DNA of 44,706 nt from positions 1 to 44,706 of the forward strand of contig QCSC01000002.1 in the NCBI GenBank assembly GCA_003211655.1, written 5' to 3'. This document shows positions 9,259 to 16,934 of this stretch, piece by piece. Both the position numbers and the translations under genes were made by a program. The stretch is from Prochlorococcus sp. AG-469-F22 (GTDB taxonomy: Bacteria; Cyanobacteriota; Cyanobacteriia; PCC-6307; Cyanobiaceae). Every line of letters starts with the position of its first letter. The stretch's first letter is position 1. The notes under the pieces are model-generated. The model was not told the origin of the DNA. It did no database searches and saw nothing but the letters and a program-made list of their open reading frames with translations.

Positions 9259-9546
9259 ATGGCTAAAAAAGAATTAAAAAAAGTTTTTAACTTAAACTCT
9301 TATGAATGGTGGAGAAATCATCGAAGGGTCGTAACCTTTGTTTTGTTCTTATCCCTTTTTGCTTTTTATTTAGGGAACCCTTTTCATAAGGAAGCAAAAG
9401 TAAAGGATACCTGCGCAAAATTAAATTCAAGCTTCCAAATTACAGGCGATGAAGCGATGAAGAAGCTTAATCTCAAGGAAATAAAAAATTATAATAATCG
9501 CGAGTTAGCTAACTATTACTGCGAGAGATATTTAGGCATAAAATAA
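9259..9546 (+). CDS. Small membrane-anchored protein with two conserved-looking cysteines
   Basis: 95 aa from the ATG at 9259; the ORF track begins earlier at 9166, but that extension only overlaps the DUF1330 gene in another frame and has no hydrophobic or conserved features. One helix 'VVTFVLFLSLFAFYLGNPF' anchors a C-terminal domain that runs from 'DTCAKLN' to 'NYYCERYLGIK', about 40 residues. A similar arrangement (helix, CA motif, YC near the end) is seen in the gene at 20518-20757. A weak GAGG/CCTC hairpin with T-run sits just before the start and may end the previous transcript. Function unknown. Confidence 0.65.
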   Translation: MAKKELKKVFNLNSYEWWRNHRRVVTFVLFLSLFAFYLGNPFHKEAKVKDTCAKLNSSFQITGDEAMKKLNLKEIKNYNNRELANYYCERYLGIK

Positions 9547-9551
9547 GAAAA

Positions 9552-9617
9552 ATGAAATGCTTTCTACTCCTATTTCTAGCTTCTCTAGCTTTATGTACTT
9601 CTAACCTATGCAGTTAA
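9552..9617 (+). CDS. Signal-peptide-like 21-residue ORF, possibly a remnant
   Basis: MKCFLLLFLASLALCTSNLCS, then TAA directly next to the stop of the opposite gene. It looks like a complete export signal with nothing after it, as if a secreted protein had lost its mature part. Could equally be chance in T-rich DNA. Confidence 0.25.
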   Translation: MKCFLLLFLASLALCTSNLCS

Positions 9618-9854
9618 TCAGGCAAGTGATGTTTCAATAAGATTTCTCAAGACTTCTTTAGCGTTTAAAAGTGTGTCATTAAATAAAGACTGACCAATTG
9701 ATATTGCTAAAGGAACACCTAATAAAAGACCACTAAAAACAATGATTATCAATAAACATGCAATCCTAATAAGCCATATGGTGAAAGGGTCAATAATTTT
9801 TGTATTGTTTTTCAGTTCTTCAACTGGTTGTTTAGCTTGATTTGTTGCAAACAT
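9618..9854 (-). CDS. Small single-helix membrane protein
   Basis: 78 aa with ATG start. A polar N-terminus (about 25 residues) is followed by one strong helix 'IWLIRIACLLIIIVFSGLLLG' and an amphipathic C-terminus 'LLNAKEVLRNLIETSLA'. It converges on the preceding gene. I do not recognise the family, but composition and codon use look like a real gene. Confidence 0.6.
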   Translation of the reverse strand: MFATNQAKQPVEELKNNTKIIDPFTIWLIRIACLLIIIVFSGLLLGVPLAISIGQSLFNDTLLNAKEVLRNLIETSLA

Positions 9855-9976
9855 TTTTAATTATTAAATTGTAGGACATTAAAATAAATCTAATTTTTAA
9901 TCAAGCCAAATTTATACCATTTAATAGCCAATTATTTTATGGTGAAATAAATGAAAATCTTACTACTTACACCGCT

Positions 9977-10162
9977 ATGTTAAATACTGATAGGGCTAAT
10001 GCATTAGCTAAGTGGATACAAAACTGGAAAAAAACTTATAATGAAAATCCAAAGTTAAATTAATGTATTACTTGGTTTGAGTGGAAATATGAAGATAAAG
10101 AGCTCTCACCAAGCGACAAGAGTTCAATCGCAACCATCTTGAGATATAACTCGGAAGAATAA
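9977..10162 (+). pseudogene. Small ORF interrupted by an in-frame TAA
   Basis: From ATG at 9977 the frame reads 'MLNTDRANALAKWIQNWKKT' and on to TAA at 10061-10063, then carries straight on in the same frame with 'CITWFEWKYEDKELSPSDKS' and 'SIATILRYNSEE' to TAA at 10160-10162. Both halves look like coherent soluble protein. A single CAA-to-TAA change would explain the break. The upstream frame is also open ('FIPFNSQLFYGEINENLTTY') without a start codon, so the original protein may have been longer. Family unknown. Confidence 0.45.
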
Positions 10163-10164
10163 TT

Positions 10165-10257
10165 ATGTATGGAATAGCAATTACTTATGCGGTTATTAGT
10201 TTGTTATTACTAGGTGGCTTTGCATATTTAACATTTAAAATGACCTCTAAAAAATGA
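10165..10257 (+). CDS. Tiny membrane protein, 30 aa
   Basis: MYGIAITYAVISLLLLGGFA then YLTFKMTSKK: one hydrophobic helix with a basic C-terminus, which predicts N-out, C-in topology. Its stop overlaps the start of the next tiny gene (ATGA at 10254-10257), which strongly suggests both are translated. The size is like small photosystem or cytochrome subunits, but it matches none that I know. Confidence 0.5.
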   Translation: MYGIAITYAVISLLLLGGFAYLTFKMTSKK

Positions 10258-10349
10258 TTGGAAGTTTACCTAAATTAATTGCTCTTCTTATGGTTTTGCT
10301 ACTTGTAGGTAGTACTTTTGTTGGTGGGATTATTTACTTTTTAAGATGA
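10254..10349 (+). CDS. Tiny membrane protein, 31 aa, coupled to the previous one
   Basis: MIGSLPKLIALLMVLLLVGS then TFVGGIIYFLR: again a single helix with Arg at the end. It starts inside the stop codon of the 10165 gene (ATGA overlap). Two coupled single-helix peptides suggest a heterodimer or accessory subunits of a membrane complex; this is inference. Confidence 0.5.
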   Translation: MIGSLPKLIALLMVLLLVGSTFVGGIIYFLR

Positions 10350-10367
10350 GTTATGACATTGTTTTAA

Positions 10368-10538
10368 GCTAATAATGATTGTATTCTTGGGACACTTAAT
10401 CTAATTCAAAATCAAATCTTTTCGATGATGAAATCCTCAAATGATGAAGAAAAAGCTATCGATTAAATAGTAAAAATAATTCAAGATTTTCAATACAATG
10501 ATGAACTTAGTGAGAAAAAAAGAGAGATTTTAGATTAA
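10368..10538 (+). pseudogene. Second small ORF interrupted by an in-frame TAA
   Basis: The frame reads 'NDCILGTLNLIQNQIFSMMK', 'SSNDEEKAID', then TAA (10464-10466), then 'IVKIIQDFQYNDELSEKKRE' 'ILD' and TAA. A Gln codon CAA changed to TAA would restore one helical, charged protein of about 55 residues. No normal start before the first half. It lies about 300 bases from another ORF broken in the same way. Confidence 0.4.
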
Positions 10539-10642
10539 GATAAAATATATGATTGACAGTTGATATAAATTAAAGATAAAAGTTCCTTTTTATCTAAAAC
10601 TTTATAAGCTTTTTCAGAAAATGTAAAAGAGCATAAAATATA

Positions 10643-11071
10643 TTATTGAATATCTTTAAATGCATTTAATAACCAACTAAAAAAGTTAAGAGGATTTAAA
10701 AGATCTCTTATTTTAGATTTTAATTTGTATTCTGTAGGAATAATTAGTGCTAATAAAGTCCAAGAAACTACTTTAATGAAATTAAAAATTTCAAACAGTA
10801 AATCAATTTCCTCTTCTATTTCTGCATTTTCTAAAATTTCTCCGTTTTCATTGAGTATGTCTATCTCTTCTTCAAAAAACCACTCCTCTTTTCCATTAGA
10901 GAGTTTTAAAATAACGCCAATACCTTTACCATCGGTGATTTTGAAATCAATTATTTGACATATTGATGAAATCTCAATTGCTTTTATACTTTCTTTCCCC
11001 AATCTTTTTTTGGCTAAATCAATTTTAATTTGAACGTTTGACCCTATTTGCGCTCTTTCATAAATTTTCAT
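10643..11071 (-). CDS. DUF2862-like protein with C-terminal hydrophobic segment
   Basis: 142 aa, ATG start. The N-terminal half resembles cyanobacterial DUF2862: 'IGSNVQIKIDLAKKR' followed by 'DFKITDGKGIGVILKLSNGK' and 'EEWFFEEEIDIL', a small beta-rich fold. An acidic stretch follows, then a hydrophobic helix 'VVSWTLLALIIP' and an amphipathic tail that may anchor it to a membrane. Function unknown. The tail makes it longer than a bare DUF2862 protein. Confidence 0.7.
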   Translation of the reverse strand: MKIYERAQIGSNVQIKIDLAKKRLGKESIKAIEISSICQIIDFKITDGKGIGVILKLSNGKEEWFFEEEIDILNENGEILENAEIEEEIDLLFEIFNFIKVVSWTLLALIIPTEYKLKSKIRDLLNPLNFFSWLLNAFKDIQ

Positions 11072-11219
11072 TTTTTAAGTAATTATACTTATTTGTAATA
11101 TGAAATAGAGAATCAAATATCAATAAAAAAAGTAAGGGCTTTGAAATAATTTGAATCATTTGTACTTTTCAGATCAAAAAAATATTTATAAATTTAGTTA
11201 TGAGAATACCTTGCTAAAG

Positions 11220-11405
11220 ATGGAAAGTTGTCAAATCATTTTTCTAAATCTTGCAATAGTTGGATTTATTTCTCAACTTTTCAAATATATATTATTTTTC
11301 AATCGAAACTTGGTCTTGAAAAGAGATAATGCTAAAGATTTATTAGAAAAAATCTATAGCAAACCTTCTTCTTATGAGAGTTATATTAGAAAACTAAACT
11401 TTTAA
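11220..11405 (+). CDS. Small membrane protein, 61 aa
   Basis: I use ATG at 11220 rather than the TTG at 11151 in the ORF track, because the extra 23 residues show no membrane or conserved feature. The helix 'CQIIFLNLAIVGFISQLFKY' is followed by a basic, soluble tail 'NAKDLLEKIYSKPSSYESYI'. Another small membrane ORF follows 5 bases later. Family unknown. Confidence 0.45.
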   Translation: MESCQIIFLNLAIVGFISQLFKYILFFNRNLVLKRDNAKDLLEKIYSKPSSYESYIRKLNF

Positions 11406-11410
11406 ATCTA

Positions 11411-11533
11411 TTGAGAGATCCTGAACAATTAATTATATTTTTAGATGGATTTGCCTTTATTATTTTAATTGGTCTTTTTATTCTTTTATTTAAAAGCAAC
11501 AAATGGTTTAAAAGAAATAAAAATACAAGTTAA
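11411..11533 (+). CDS. Small membrane protein, 40 aa, TTG start
   Basis: Starting at TTG 11411: 'RDPEQLIIFLDGFAFIILIG' continuing 'LFILLFKSNKWFKRNKNTS'. One hydrophobic helix then a strongly basic tail. It follows the 11220 gene by 5 bases, so the two may be one unit. Support is only compositional. Confidence 0.4.
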   Translation: MRDPEQLIIFLDGFAFIILIGLFILLFKSNKWFKRNKNTS

Positions 11534-11707
11534 CCCTATTTTCAGTCTCGAATGTAATCTGAGAATTAATAGTAAAGATAAAGAATGAATACCGCTGCAA
11601 AAATATTACTTTAGTGATCAAGGTCACAATTTTGATTGATTGATTTATACCAAGATCAAAATTGTTGGAATGATTTGTTAGGGTTTTGATCAAACAATTA
11701 AAAAGCG

Positions 11708-11827
11708 ATGGAAGCCATAAATAAAATCCTACCTTTCGGTTTAAAAGTTCAGAAGTTAGTTCCATTTTTTATAGTCACTAAATTAGTTAGCTTCGTTGGG
11801 TTTGCAATCTTTATGATGAACCGCTAA
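11708..11827 (+). CDS. Small membrane protein, 39 aa
   Basis: MEAINKILPFGLKVQKLVPF then FIVTKLVSFVGFAIFMMNR. One helix preceded by a short amphipathic region. It has a clean ATG start and its stop TAA overlaps a following ATG (TAATG). The minus-strand ORF in the track (11508-11765) over the same place looks like its shadow. Confidence 0.5.
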   Translation: MEAINKILPFGLKVQKLVPFFIVTKLVSFVGFAIFMMNR

Positions 11828-11969
11828 TGGATCAGAAACTTTTAGAGTAATTTTATTAACTATATTTGTTCCCTTCGCTGGATATAAAGTTTATAAATTT
11901 TTCAAGAAACTTTATAAATTATCAGAACCATCTTTTAAAAAAAAATCAGAAAAAATATTTAAAATTTGA
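11827..11969 (+). pseudogene. Small membrane protein with a probable frameshift near the start
   Basis: ATG at 11827 overlaps the previous stop, reads MDQKLLE and stops. One frame over, the sequence continues 'RVILLTIFVPFAGYKVYKFF' and 'KKLYKLSEPSFKKKSEKIFK' to TGA at 11967-11969, a membrane helix and basic tail. A one-base insertion in the T-run at about 11839 would join them into a normal small gene coupled to the 11708 gene. Alternatively the second frame uses an unusual start. Confidence 0.35.
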
Positions 11970-12166
11970 TTTAAATTTTTATCGAAAAACTATTAAAAAT
12001 AATTGTTTTTAAATCATCAAATTAAATAGTTATTTATATAGAATGATTTCCTAGAGTTATACAGAATATACATTAACTAATATTTTTTGAACACATAAGT
12101 ATTTTTACTCTTTAAAGTATCAAAACCTATTGGCATGCTGGTATTTCATTATAAAAATTAGCTTTT

Positions 12167-12346
12167 ATGCAAGAAAGAATTAATAAAGAAGTAAATAAAA
12201 ATTTATTTAATGAGATAGATATTAATCTTCTTTCTGGGATGCAATGTTCAGGGAATAATAAATTTCATCAAAATTATTTGGAAAAACTAAAATTCCAAAC
12301 TGAATCTGCATTTATAAATAAAAAATATAATAATTTTAAAAGTTAA
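12167..12346 (+). CDS. Small soluble protein, 59 aa
   Basis: ATG start, not in the ORF track: 'MQERINKEVNKNLFNEIDIN' ... 'FQTESAFINKKYNNFKS'. Charged and helical, with one Cys (GMQCSG). It lies 20 bp upstream of ycf34 on the same strand and may be co-transcribed. Family unknown. Confidence 0.45.
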   Translation: MQERINKEVNKNLFNEIDINLLSGMQCSGNNKFHQNYLEKLKFQTESAFINKKYNNFKS

Positions 12347-12366
12347 ATTTATTTAGTTATATAAAA

Positions 12367-12618
12367 ATGTGTATTTGTATTAACTGTAAATTGGTCGATA
12401 GGTGTAAGACATATCATGATGTAGAAAAAAATCATGAGGTTGAACATCTAACTTCTTATCCTGATGTCACTGCTAAGAATCCAATAATTCATGTAAATCT
12501 AGTTAAAGAAAAAACTGGAAATTTTTCAATAGAATGGGATGTTAGATCTTGTTCTAGTTTTTATAAAGAGATTGGTAGATGGTCTAAAATCAATCCTGGG
12601 GTTGAGGTCCCCGCATAG
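12367..12618 (+). CDS. ycf34: Ycf34 iron-sulfur protein
   Basis: 83 aa, standard length for Ycf34. The N-terminal MCICINCKLVDRCKTYH supplies Cys2, Cys4, Cys7 and Cys13, known to hold an iron-sulfur cluster in this family, and the C-terminal half has 'FSIEWDVRSCSSF', the second family signature. Ycf34 is found in cyanobacteria and algal plastids; in Synechocystis it affects photosynthetic electron transport and redox-linked transcription. The neighbours are small unknown genes. Confidence 0.95.
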   Translation: MCICINCKLVDRCKTYHDVEKNHEVEHLTSYPDVTAKNPIIHVNLVKEKTGNFSIEWDVRSCSSFYKEIGRWSKINPGVEVPA

Positions 12619-12789
12619 CGGAATTCATAACTTACACAAAAAGTCTAACCATTTAATAAAAGATTTTTTTAAGACTTTCTACTATTAAATTCAAAATAAA
12701 TAGTTCAATTATGAAATCAACCTACAAAAAGAACACAAAAGCCTCGCAAGTATAAATACCTAGATAATATAAGAATAGAATTTTATTTT

Positions 12790-13008
12790 ATGCTTATGAA
12801 ATATTTTCTTGATACAGCATTTAAACCTTACCAAGATATTTTTGAAATCCTAGAAAATCTTATGAGGATGGAAAAAATAATGGACTCAAAAAATGAGCAT
12901 TGGGATTTTTATAATGATAATATTCCAAATTGGTTTTATAAAATGATCATTATGATGGGAATATCTGTATTCTTCGGTTTTTTATTGATATTGGCTGGTT
13001 CTATTTAA
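12790..13008 (+). CDS. Small membrane protein, 72 aa
   Basis: ATG at 12790; an internal ATG two codons later is an alternative. A soluble, acidic N-terminal half ('DIFEILENLMRMEKIMDSKN') leads to a single C-terminal helix 'MIIMMGISVFFGFLLILAGS', a tail-anchored arrangement. It converges on the oxidase operon. Family unknown. Confidence 0.55.
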   Translation: MLMKYFLDTAFKPYQDIFEILENLMRMEKIMDSKNEHWDFYNDNIPNWFYKMIIMMGISVFFGFLLILAGSI

Positions 13009-13202
13009 TATTTATAGCTTTAATAATTTACTTGAAAATTGAATATTTTGAATTATTGAATTTAAATTCATAAAAAATTTTAAATGTATAATTAACTAAC
13101 ATTTTTTATTTCAATTAAAGTCTTAAGGCCTACATATCAAGGGTTTATAAAGATTGCCAGAGGTAAGATAATCTCCTAATTTGAGGGACAAGGCAATAAC
13201 TG

Positions 13203-13622
13203 TTAAACCATGACCAATACTTGGGCAACTTGGAAAAATACTTGCAAGCTGAAAGTTAGTTCAGACCACTCAACATATTGTCCATATACAAAGTAACTTC
13301 CCATCATCATAGTTATGAACCAAATAATTCTGAAACCCCATAAATTTTTCTTATGAAGATATTTTTCTGCAAAGTAAATTACAAAACTTGAAGAGACTAA
13401 AATTACAGTATTTATAAGCGGCATTTTTATATCAATCCCATTTATACCTGTGGGGTACCAAACAGGTGCACTAATTTTAAGGACACTGTAACCTACAAAA
13501 AAAGCAAAAAATATAATACTTTCCGAGCATAAAAATATAATAAATCCAGTCATATTATGGCCATCATGTTTTATATGACCTGGTTTATGATTTAAAGATA
13601 AATTTTGATTTTCTGTAAGCAT
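13203..13622 (-). CDS. ctaE: Haem-copper oxidase subunit III, shortened at the C-terminus
   Basis: 139 aa against about 200 for cyanobacterial CtaE. Helices I-III are recognisable ('FIIFLCSESIIFFAFFVGYS', 'LINTVILVSSSFVIYFAEKY', 'FITMMMGSYFVYGQYVEWSE'). After 'ELTFSL' the frame runs into 'QVFFQVAQVLVMV' and stops; the usual 'FYxLTGFHGLHV' and last two helices are missing, and neither other frame downstream restores them, although one stays open for about 40 codons. Its start follows the subunit I stop by 2 bp in the operon. It is probably a non-functional or reduced subunit; subunit III is not part of the catalytic core. Confidence 0.8.
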   Translation of the reverse strand: MLTENQNLSLNHKPGHIKHDGHNMTGFIIFLCSESIIFFAFFVGYSVLKISAPVWYPTGINGIDIKMPLINTVILVSSSFVIYFAEKYLHKKNLWGFRIIWFITMMMGSYFVYGQYVEWSELTFSLQVFFQVAQVLVMV

Positions 13623-13624
13623 AT

Positions 13625-15316
13625 TTAAATTTTTTTGAGTGACTTCTCTATATAAAATTGCTCATCTTCAACAAATGGTTTATCTAGGCCATAGCAATAT
13701 GGTTCATTTAAAACCGTTGGGATATCTTCTTCAAAATTTTCGTGAGGAGGTGGAGAGGGAAGTAGCCATTCTAATCCTATAGCTTTCCAAGGATTTGGAG
13801 GAGCTGATTTTCCTCTTACCCACGAACTAACCATATTTAAGATAAAAGGAATAGAGGCAACGCCAAGAATAAAAGCTCCAATACTTGCTAAGACATTCCA
13901 TATAGCAAACTCAGGATCATATGATGCAACTCTTCTAGGCATTCCTAATAAACCAGCCCAATGAAGTGGTAACCAATTTAAAGTCGCTCCAATAAAAGTA
14001 AGCGCAAAATGTACTTTCCCTAAACCTTCATAAAACATCTTTCCTGTAAATTTTGGGAACCAGTGATAAATAGCTGCAAATATTCCAAAAGCAATGGTAT
14101 TAAAAATAATATAGTGAAAATGAGCAACAACAAAATATGTATTTCCAACATGTATGTCTACTGGGACTGTTGCAAGCATTACTCCCGTAATACCTCCAAA
14201 GATAAAATTAAATAATCCCCCCAAACAAAAAAGCATCGGTGTACTTAACCTAATATTCCCACCCCATAATGTAGCAATCCAAGCAAATACTTTTACACCT
14301 GTAGGTACAGCAATGAGCATAGTAGTAAACATAAATAAATTCCTCATCCACATCGGTGTACCTGTATAGAACATGTGATGAACCCAAACAACTAGAGAAA
14401 GAATAGTTATACCAAAAGAAGCTACAGCAACAAATTTATATCCAAAAAGAGGTTTTCTTGAATAAACAGGAAAAAGTTCAGAAAATATTCCAAATACAGG
14501 GAGAACCATCACATAGACAGCAGGATGAGAATAAAACCAGAAAAAATGTTGAAACAAAACAGGGTCACCTCCTCCCTCAACCCTGAAAAAACTTGTTCCA
14601 AATGTAAGATCAAAAAATAACATTATCGCTCCACCAGTCAAGGCAGGTAATCCTAGTAATTGCAATAATTGAGCTGCTAAAACAGTCCAAATAAAAATTG
14701 GCATTTTGAAAAAACCCATCCCTGGTGCTCGCATTCTTATTATTGTCGTAACAAAGTTGACAGCACCAATAATCGAAGAAATCCCAGATAACGATATTGC
14801 TATTATCCACAACATTTCCCCATTTATAATTTTTCCCAGAGGATTTTGAATACTTATAGGTGGATATGACCACCAACCTGAAGAGGCTGGACCTCCAGGG
14901 ACAAAAAAACTTAAAAGTAGAATTATTGAGAAAATTGGCACTAGCCAAAATGCTAAGGCATTAAGCTTTGGGAAAGCCATATCTGGCGCTCCTATCATTG
15001 GAGGTACAAGTAAATTTGTTAAGCCACTTAAAATAGGGAAAAGGAACAAAAAAAGCATTATTGTTCCGTGCATAGTGTAGAGGCCGTTGTAAACGGTTGG
15101 ATCAAAAAGATCTGAAGGGGGTGTTATTAACTCTCCTCTAATCAACATCCCTAAAAGACCGCCTATTAATAAGAAAAAAAGAGCTGTGACTATATATTGA
15201 ATGCCAATTACTTTGGCATCTGTATTAAAACTAAAAAACCTTTTCCAATCATTTGGCCCCTTAGGATAAGAATTTTTCGTCTTAACTAATCTTGGATCAT
15301 AATTAAAGATTGTCAT
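13625..15316 (-). CDS. ctaD: Haem-copper oxidase subunit I, A2-type (alternative oxidase, ARTO-like)
   Basis: 563 aa with twelve membrane helices. It holds low-spin haem, high-spin haem and CuB and reduces oxygen to water. 'GLTNLLVPPMIGAPDMAFPK' supplies the D-channel Asp, 'VWVHHMFYTGTPMW' the two CuB histidines, and 'VGNTYFVVAHFHYIIF' the haem ligands in helix X. The helix VI motif is WFYSHPAVYVMVLP: the usual Glu of GHPEVY is Ala and the YSHP pair is present, which defines A2-type oxidases. This and the subunit II change point to the alternative cyanobacterial oxidase rather than the mitochondrial-like Cox. It lies 8 bp after ctaC. Confidence 0.95.
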   Translation of the reverse strand: MTIFNYDPRLVKTKNSYPKGPNDWKRFFSFNTDAKVIGIQYIVTALFFLLIGGLLGMLIRGELITPPSDLFDPTVYNGLYTMHGTIMLFLFLFPILSGLTNLLVPPMIGAPDMAFPKLNALAFWLVPIFSIILLLSFFVPGGPASSGWWSYPPISIQNPLGKIINGEMLWIIAISLSGISSIIGAVNFVTTIIRMRAPGMGFFKMPIFIWTVLAAQLLQLLGLPALTGGAIMLFFDLTFGTSFFRVEGGGDPVLFQHFFWFYSHPAVYVMVLPVFGIFSELFPVYSRKPLFGYKFVAVASFGITILSLVVWVHHMFYTGTPMWMRNLFMFTTMLIAVPTGVKVFAWIATLWGGNIRLSTPMLFCLGGLFNFIFGGITGVMLATVPVDIHVGNTYFVVAHFHYIIFNTIAFGIFAAIYHWFPKFTGKMFYEGLGKVHFALTFIGATLNWLPLHWAGLLGMPRRVASYDPEFAIWNVLASIGAFILGVASIPFILNMVSSWVRGKSAPPNPWKAIGLEWLLPSPPPHENFEEDIPTVLNEPYCYGLDKPFVEDEQFYIEKSLKKI

Positions 15317-15324
15317 ATCAGATT

Positions 15325-16260
15325 TTAACTATCATGAAGTCGTGCTTCAGAACCAACCTCATTAACTTTTGGATCAGGAGCAGGTTTAACTGTAGCCCAA
15401 CCTCTATTACCATTTCTTAGCCTTTTTTCATACAATCGGCCAGCAGGATTTAATCCATTTTGAGGTTCTTTTTTTACAGTCTCCTTAATCCATTTGTAAA
15501 AAATTTCTTCAGACTCTACGATTACATTTGTTTGGTTTTCTGAGAAATATGCACCACTAAACATTGCATCTCTTAATCTAAATACACCCTCTTTCGTAGG
15601 TGTAAGAGAATATGTAATTACACTTCCAGGAATAATATCTTGCTTTAATCTAAATGCCGGGACATAAAAGCTATGAATAACATCTTCTGTTATTAATCTA
15701 AAATTTGATCTTTTATCAACTGGCAAATGTAATTCAGAACTATGTATTCCATTTGGATAAACAAACTCCCAATTCCATTGTCTTGAAATCACATCAATAG
15801 GTCCATAATCAAAAACTTTTTTCTCCTCAACAAAAGGAACCTCCGCTCCAAAATCATATTTTATTTTTGACCCTAAGTTTTCAAGTTTATAATTAACACT
15901 TGTTGAGTATGTTGATATCCCCAAAACTAAAATAAGTGGAACTATTGTCCATATAATTTCAAGTTTTAAATTGCCTTCTAATGGTTCGCCATTACTTTCA
16001 TCATACTTGGGGGCTCTATTGAATACTAAAATCCAAGCCATTGTCCCTGTACAACCTAGAAAGATAAAAGTACCAATAGTTGTTTCAAAAGCAAATAGAT
16101 TATCTACATAATGAGCAGCTTCTGAGGCTTGTATTGGTAACCAACTATAAGACCAATATCCCATTAATAAACTAACTACGACGTTTAGAACTACTGCAAT
16201 AATAATTATAATAATGCTTGAAAAATTCTTTTTCTTTAACCTTCTTATTTTAGTATTCAT
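15325..16260 (-). CDS. ctaC: Haem-copper oxidase subunit II lacking CuA ligands (ARTO-like)
   Basis: 311 aa. Two N-terminal helices (about 15-37 and 100-120) carry a periplasmic or lumenal cupredoxin domain. The CuA centre normally needs two Cys, one Glu, two His and a Met. His196 in 'DVIHSFYVPAFRLKQDIIPG' is kept, but the loop that should read CxxxC is RDAMFSGAYF: the positions of Cys, Glu, Cys and His are Asp231, Met233, Ser235 and Phe239. The only Cys is in a helix. The protein therefore cannot bind CuA and is not expected to take electrons from cytochrome c directly; CuA-less subunits occur in quinol oxidases and in cyanobacterial ARTO. The conserved aromatic 'QWNWEF' remains. Start overlaps the previous stop by 4 bp. 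Confidence 0.95.
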   Translation of the reverse strand: MNTKIRRLKKKNFSSIIIIIIAVVLNVVVSLLMGYWSYSWLPIQASEAAHYVDNLFAFETTIGTFIFLGCTGTMAWILVFNRAPKYDESNGEPLEGNLKLEIIWTIVPLILVLGISTYSTSVNYKLENLGSKIKYDFGAEVPFVEEKKVFDYGPIDVISRQWNWEFVYPNGIHSSELHLPVDKRSNFRLITEDVIHSFYVPAFRLKQDIIPGSVITYSLTPTKEGVFRLRDAMFSGAYFSENQTNVIVESEEIFYKWIKETVKKEPQNGLNPAGRLYEKRLRNGNRGWATVKPAPDPKVNEVGSEARLHDS

Positions 16261-16934
16261 TGGAAAATTTGATTAAGATCTTCTCCTCTTACAAGAAGTT
16301 GGTCAGCTGTAATATGAACTCCAAAGTCACTTGCAAGCCATGCTCCTAAACTGCCATGAAGCCCCATCAAAATTAAAATTAAGGCCCCTAAAGATATGTA
16401 AGACCAAGAGACTTGTCTTCCGAAATCCTTCCTAAAAACAAATCTTTGATAACCCCTCCATATAGTCATTGAAATCATTACAAATAGAATAGCTACTCCG
16501 CCTATGGCATGCCAAAGCATTGTAGATATTGCACTTTGACCTAAAATATTTTTCACTTCAGGTATCGGAACTGCGAGTAACATTTCAAAGAAACCAGTTG
16601 CAACCGTAAAGAAAGTTATAAAGGAAGCGGCAAGAATGTTATACCAACCAACATCATGAAATCCAACTCTCGTAACTGGAAAAGAAAGAAATCTTAGAAT
16701 TCTTTTTTCAAAAGGATAAAAGGCTCCTGCAATATCAAAGAATATTCCAATAGCAAATAAACCTATAGTTAAATGAACAAGATTTGGATGCAATGGAATT
16801 TTATAAGGCAAATCATTTGGACCCAACTTGTCTGATATTTCACTAATTGGTGATTTTATTAAAAGACAGAAAAGGTAGTTAATACTTTTTAAACCACCTA
16901 TTTGCAAAGAAAGATAATGATCAAAAATTATCAT
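16257..16934 (-). CDS. DUF2231 membrane protein, oxidase-operon associated (second)
   Basis: 225 aa with four to five hydrophobic helices. 'IPLHPNLVHLTIGLFAIGIF' is the DUF2231 entry motif with its paired His, and 'STMLWHAIGGVAILFVM' a second His-bearing helix, which could bind haem or copper. It overlaps the DUF2231 gene before it (ATGA) and ctaC after it (ATGA), so it belongs to the oxidase operon. Pairs of such genes ahead of alternative-oxidase genes occur in other cyanobacteria; their job (electron donor or assembly) is not established. The first 35 residues are poorly typical, so the real start might be further in. Confidence 0.85.
   Translation of the reverse strand: MIIFDHYLSLQIGGLKSINYLFCLLIKSPISEISDKLGPNDLPYKIPLHPNLVHLTIGLFAIGIFFDIAGAFYPFEKRILRFLSFPVTRVGFHDVGWYNILAASFITFFTVATGFFEMLLAVPIPEVKNILGQSAISTMLWHAIGGVAILFVMISMTIWRGYQRFVFRKDFGRQVSWSYISLGALILILMGLHGSLGAWLASDFGVHITADQLLVRGEDLNQIFQ

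Noticed and set aside
11508-11765. 85-aa minus-strand ORF
   Set aside because: Low-complexity shadow of a better plus-strand small gene at 11708 and of a gene end at 11533.
14610-14948. 112-aa minus-strand ORF inside ctaD
   Set aside because: Alternative frame of subunit I, Ser/Asn/Trp-rich noise.
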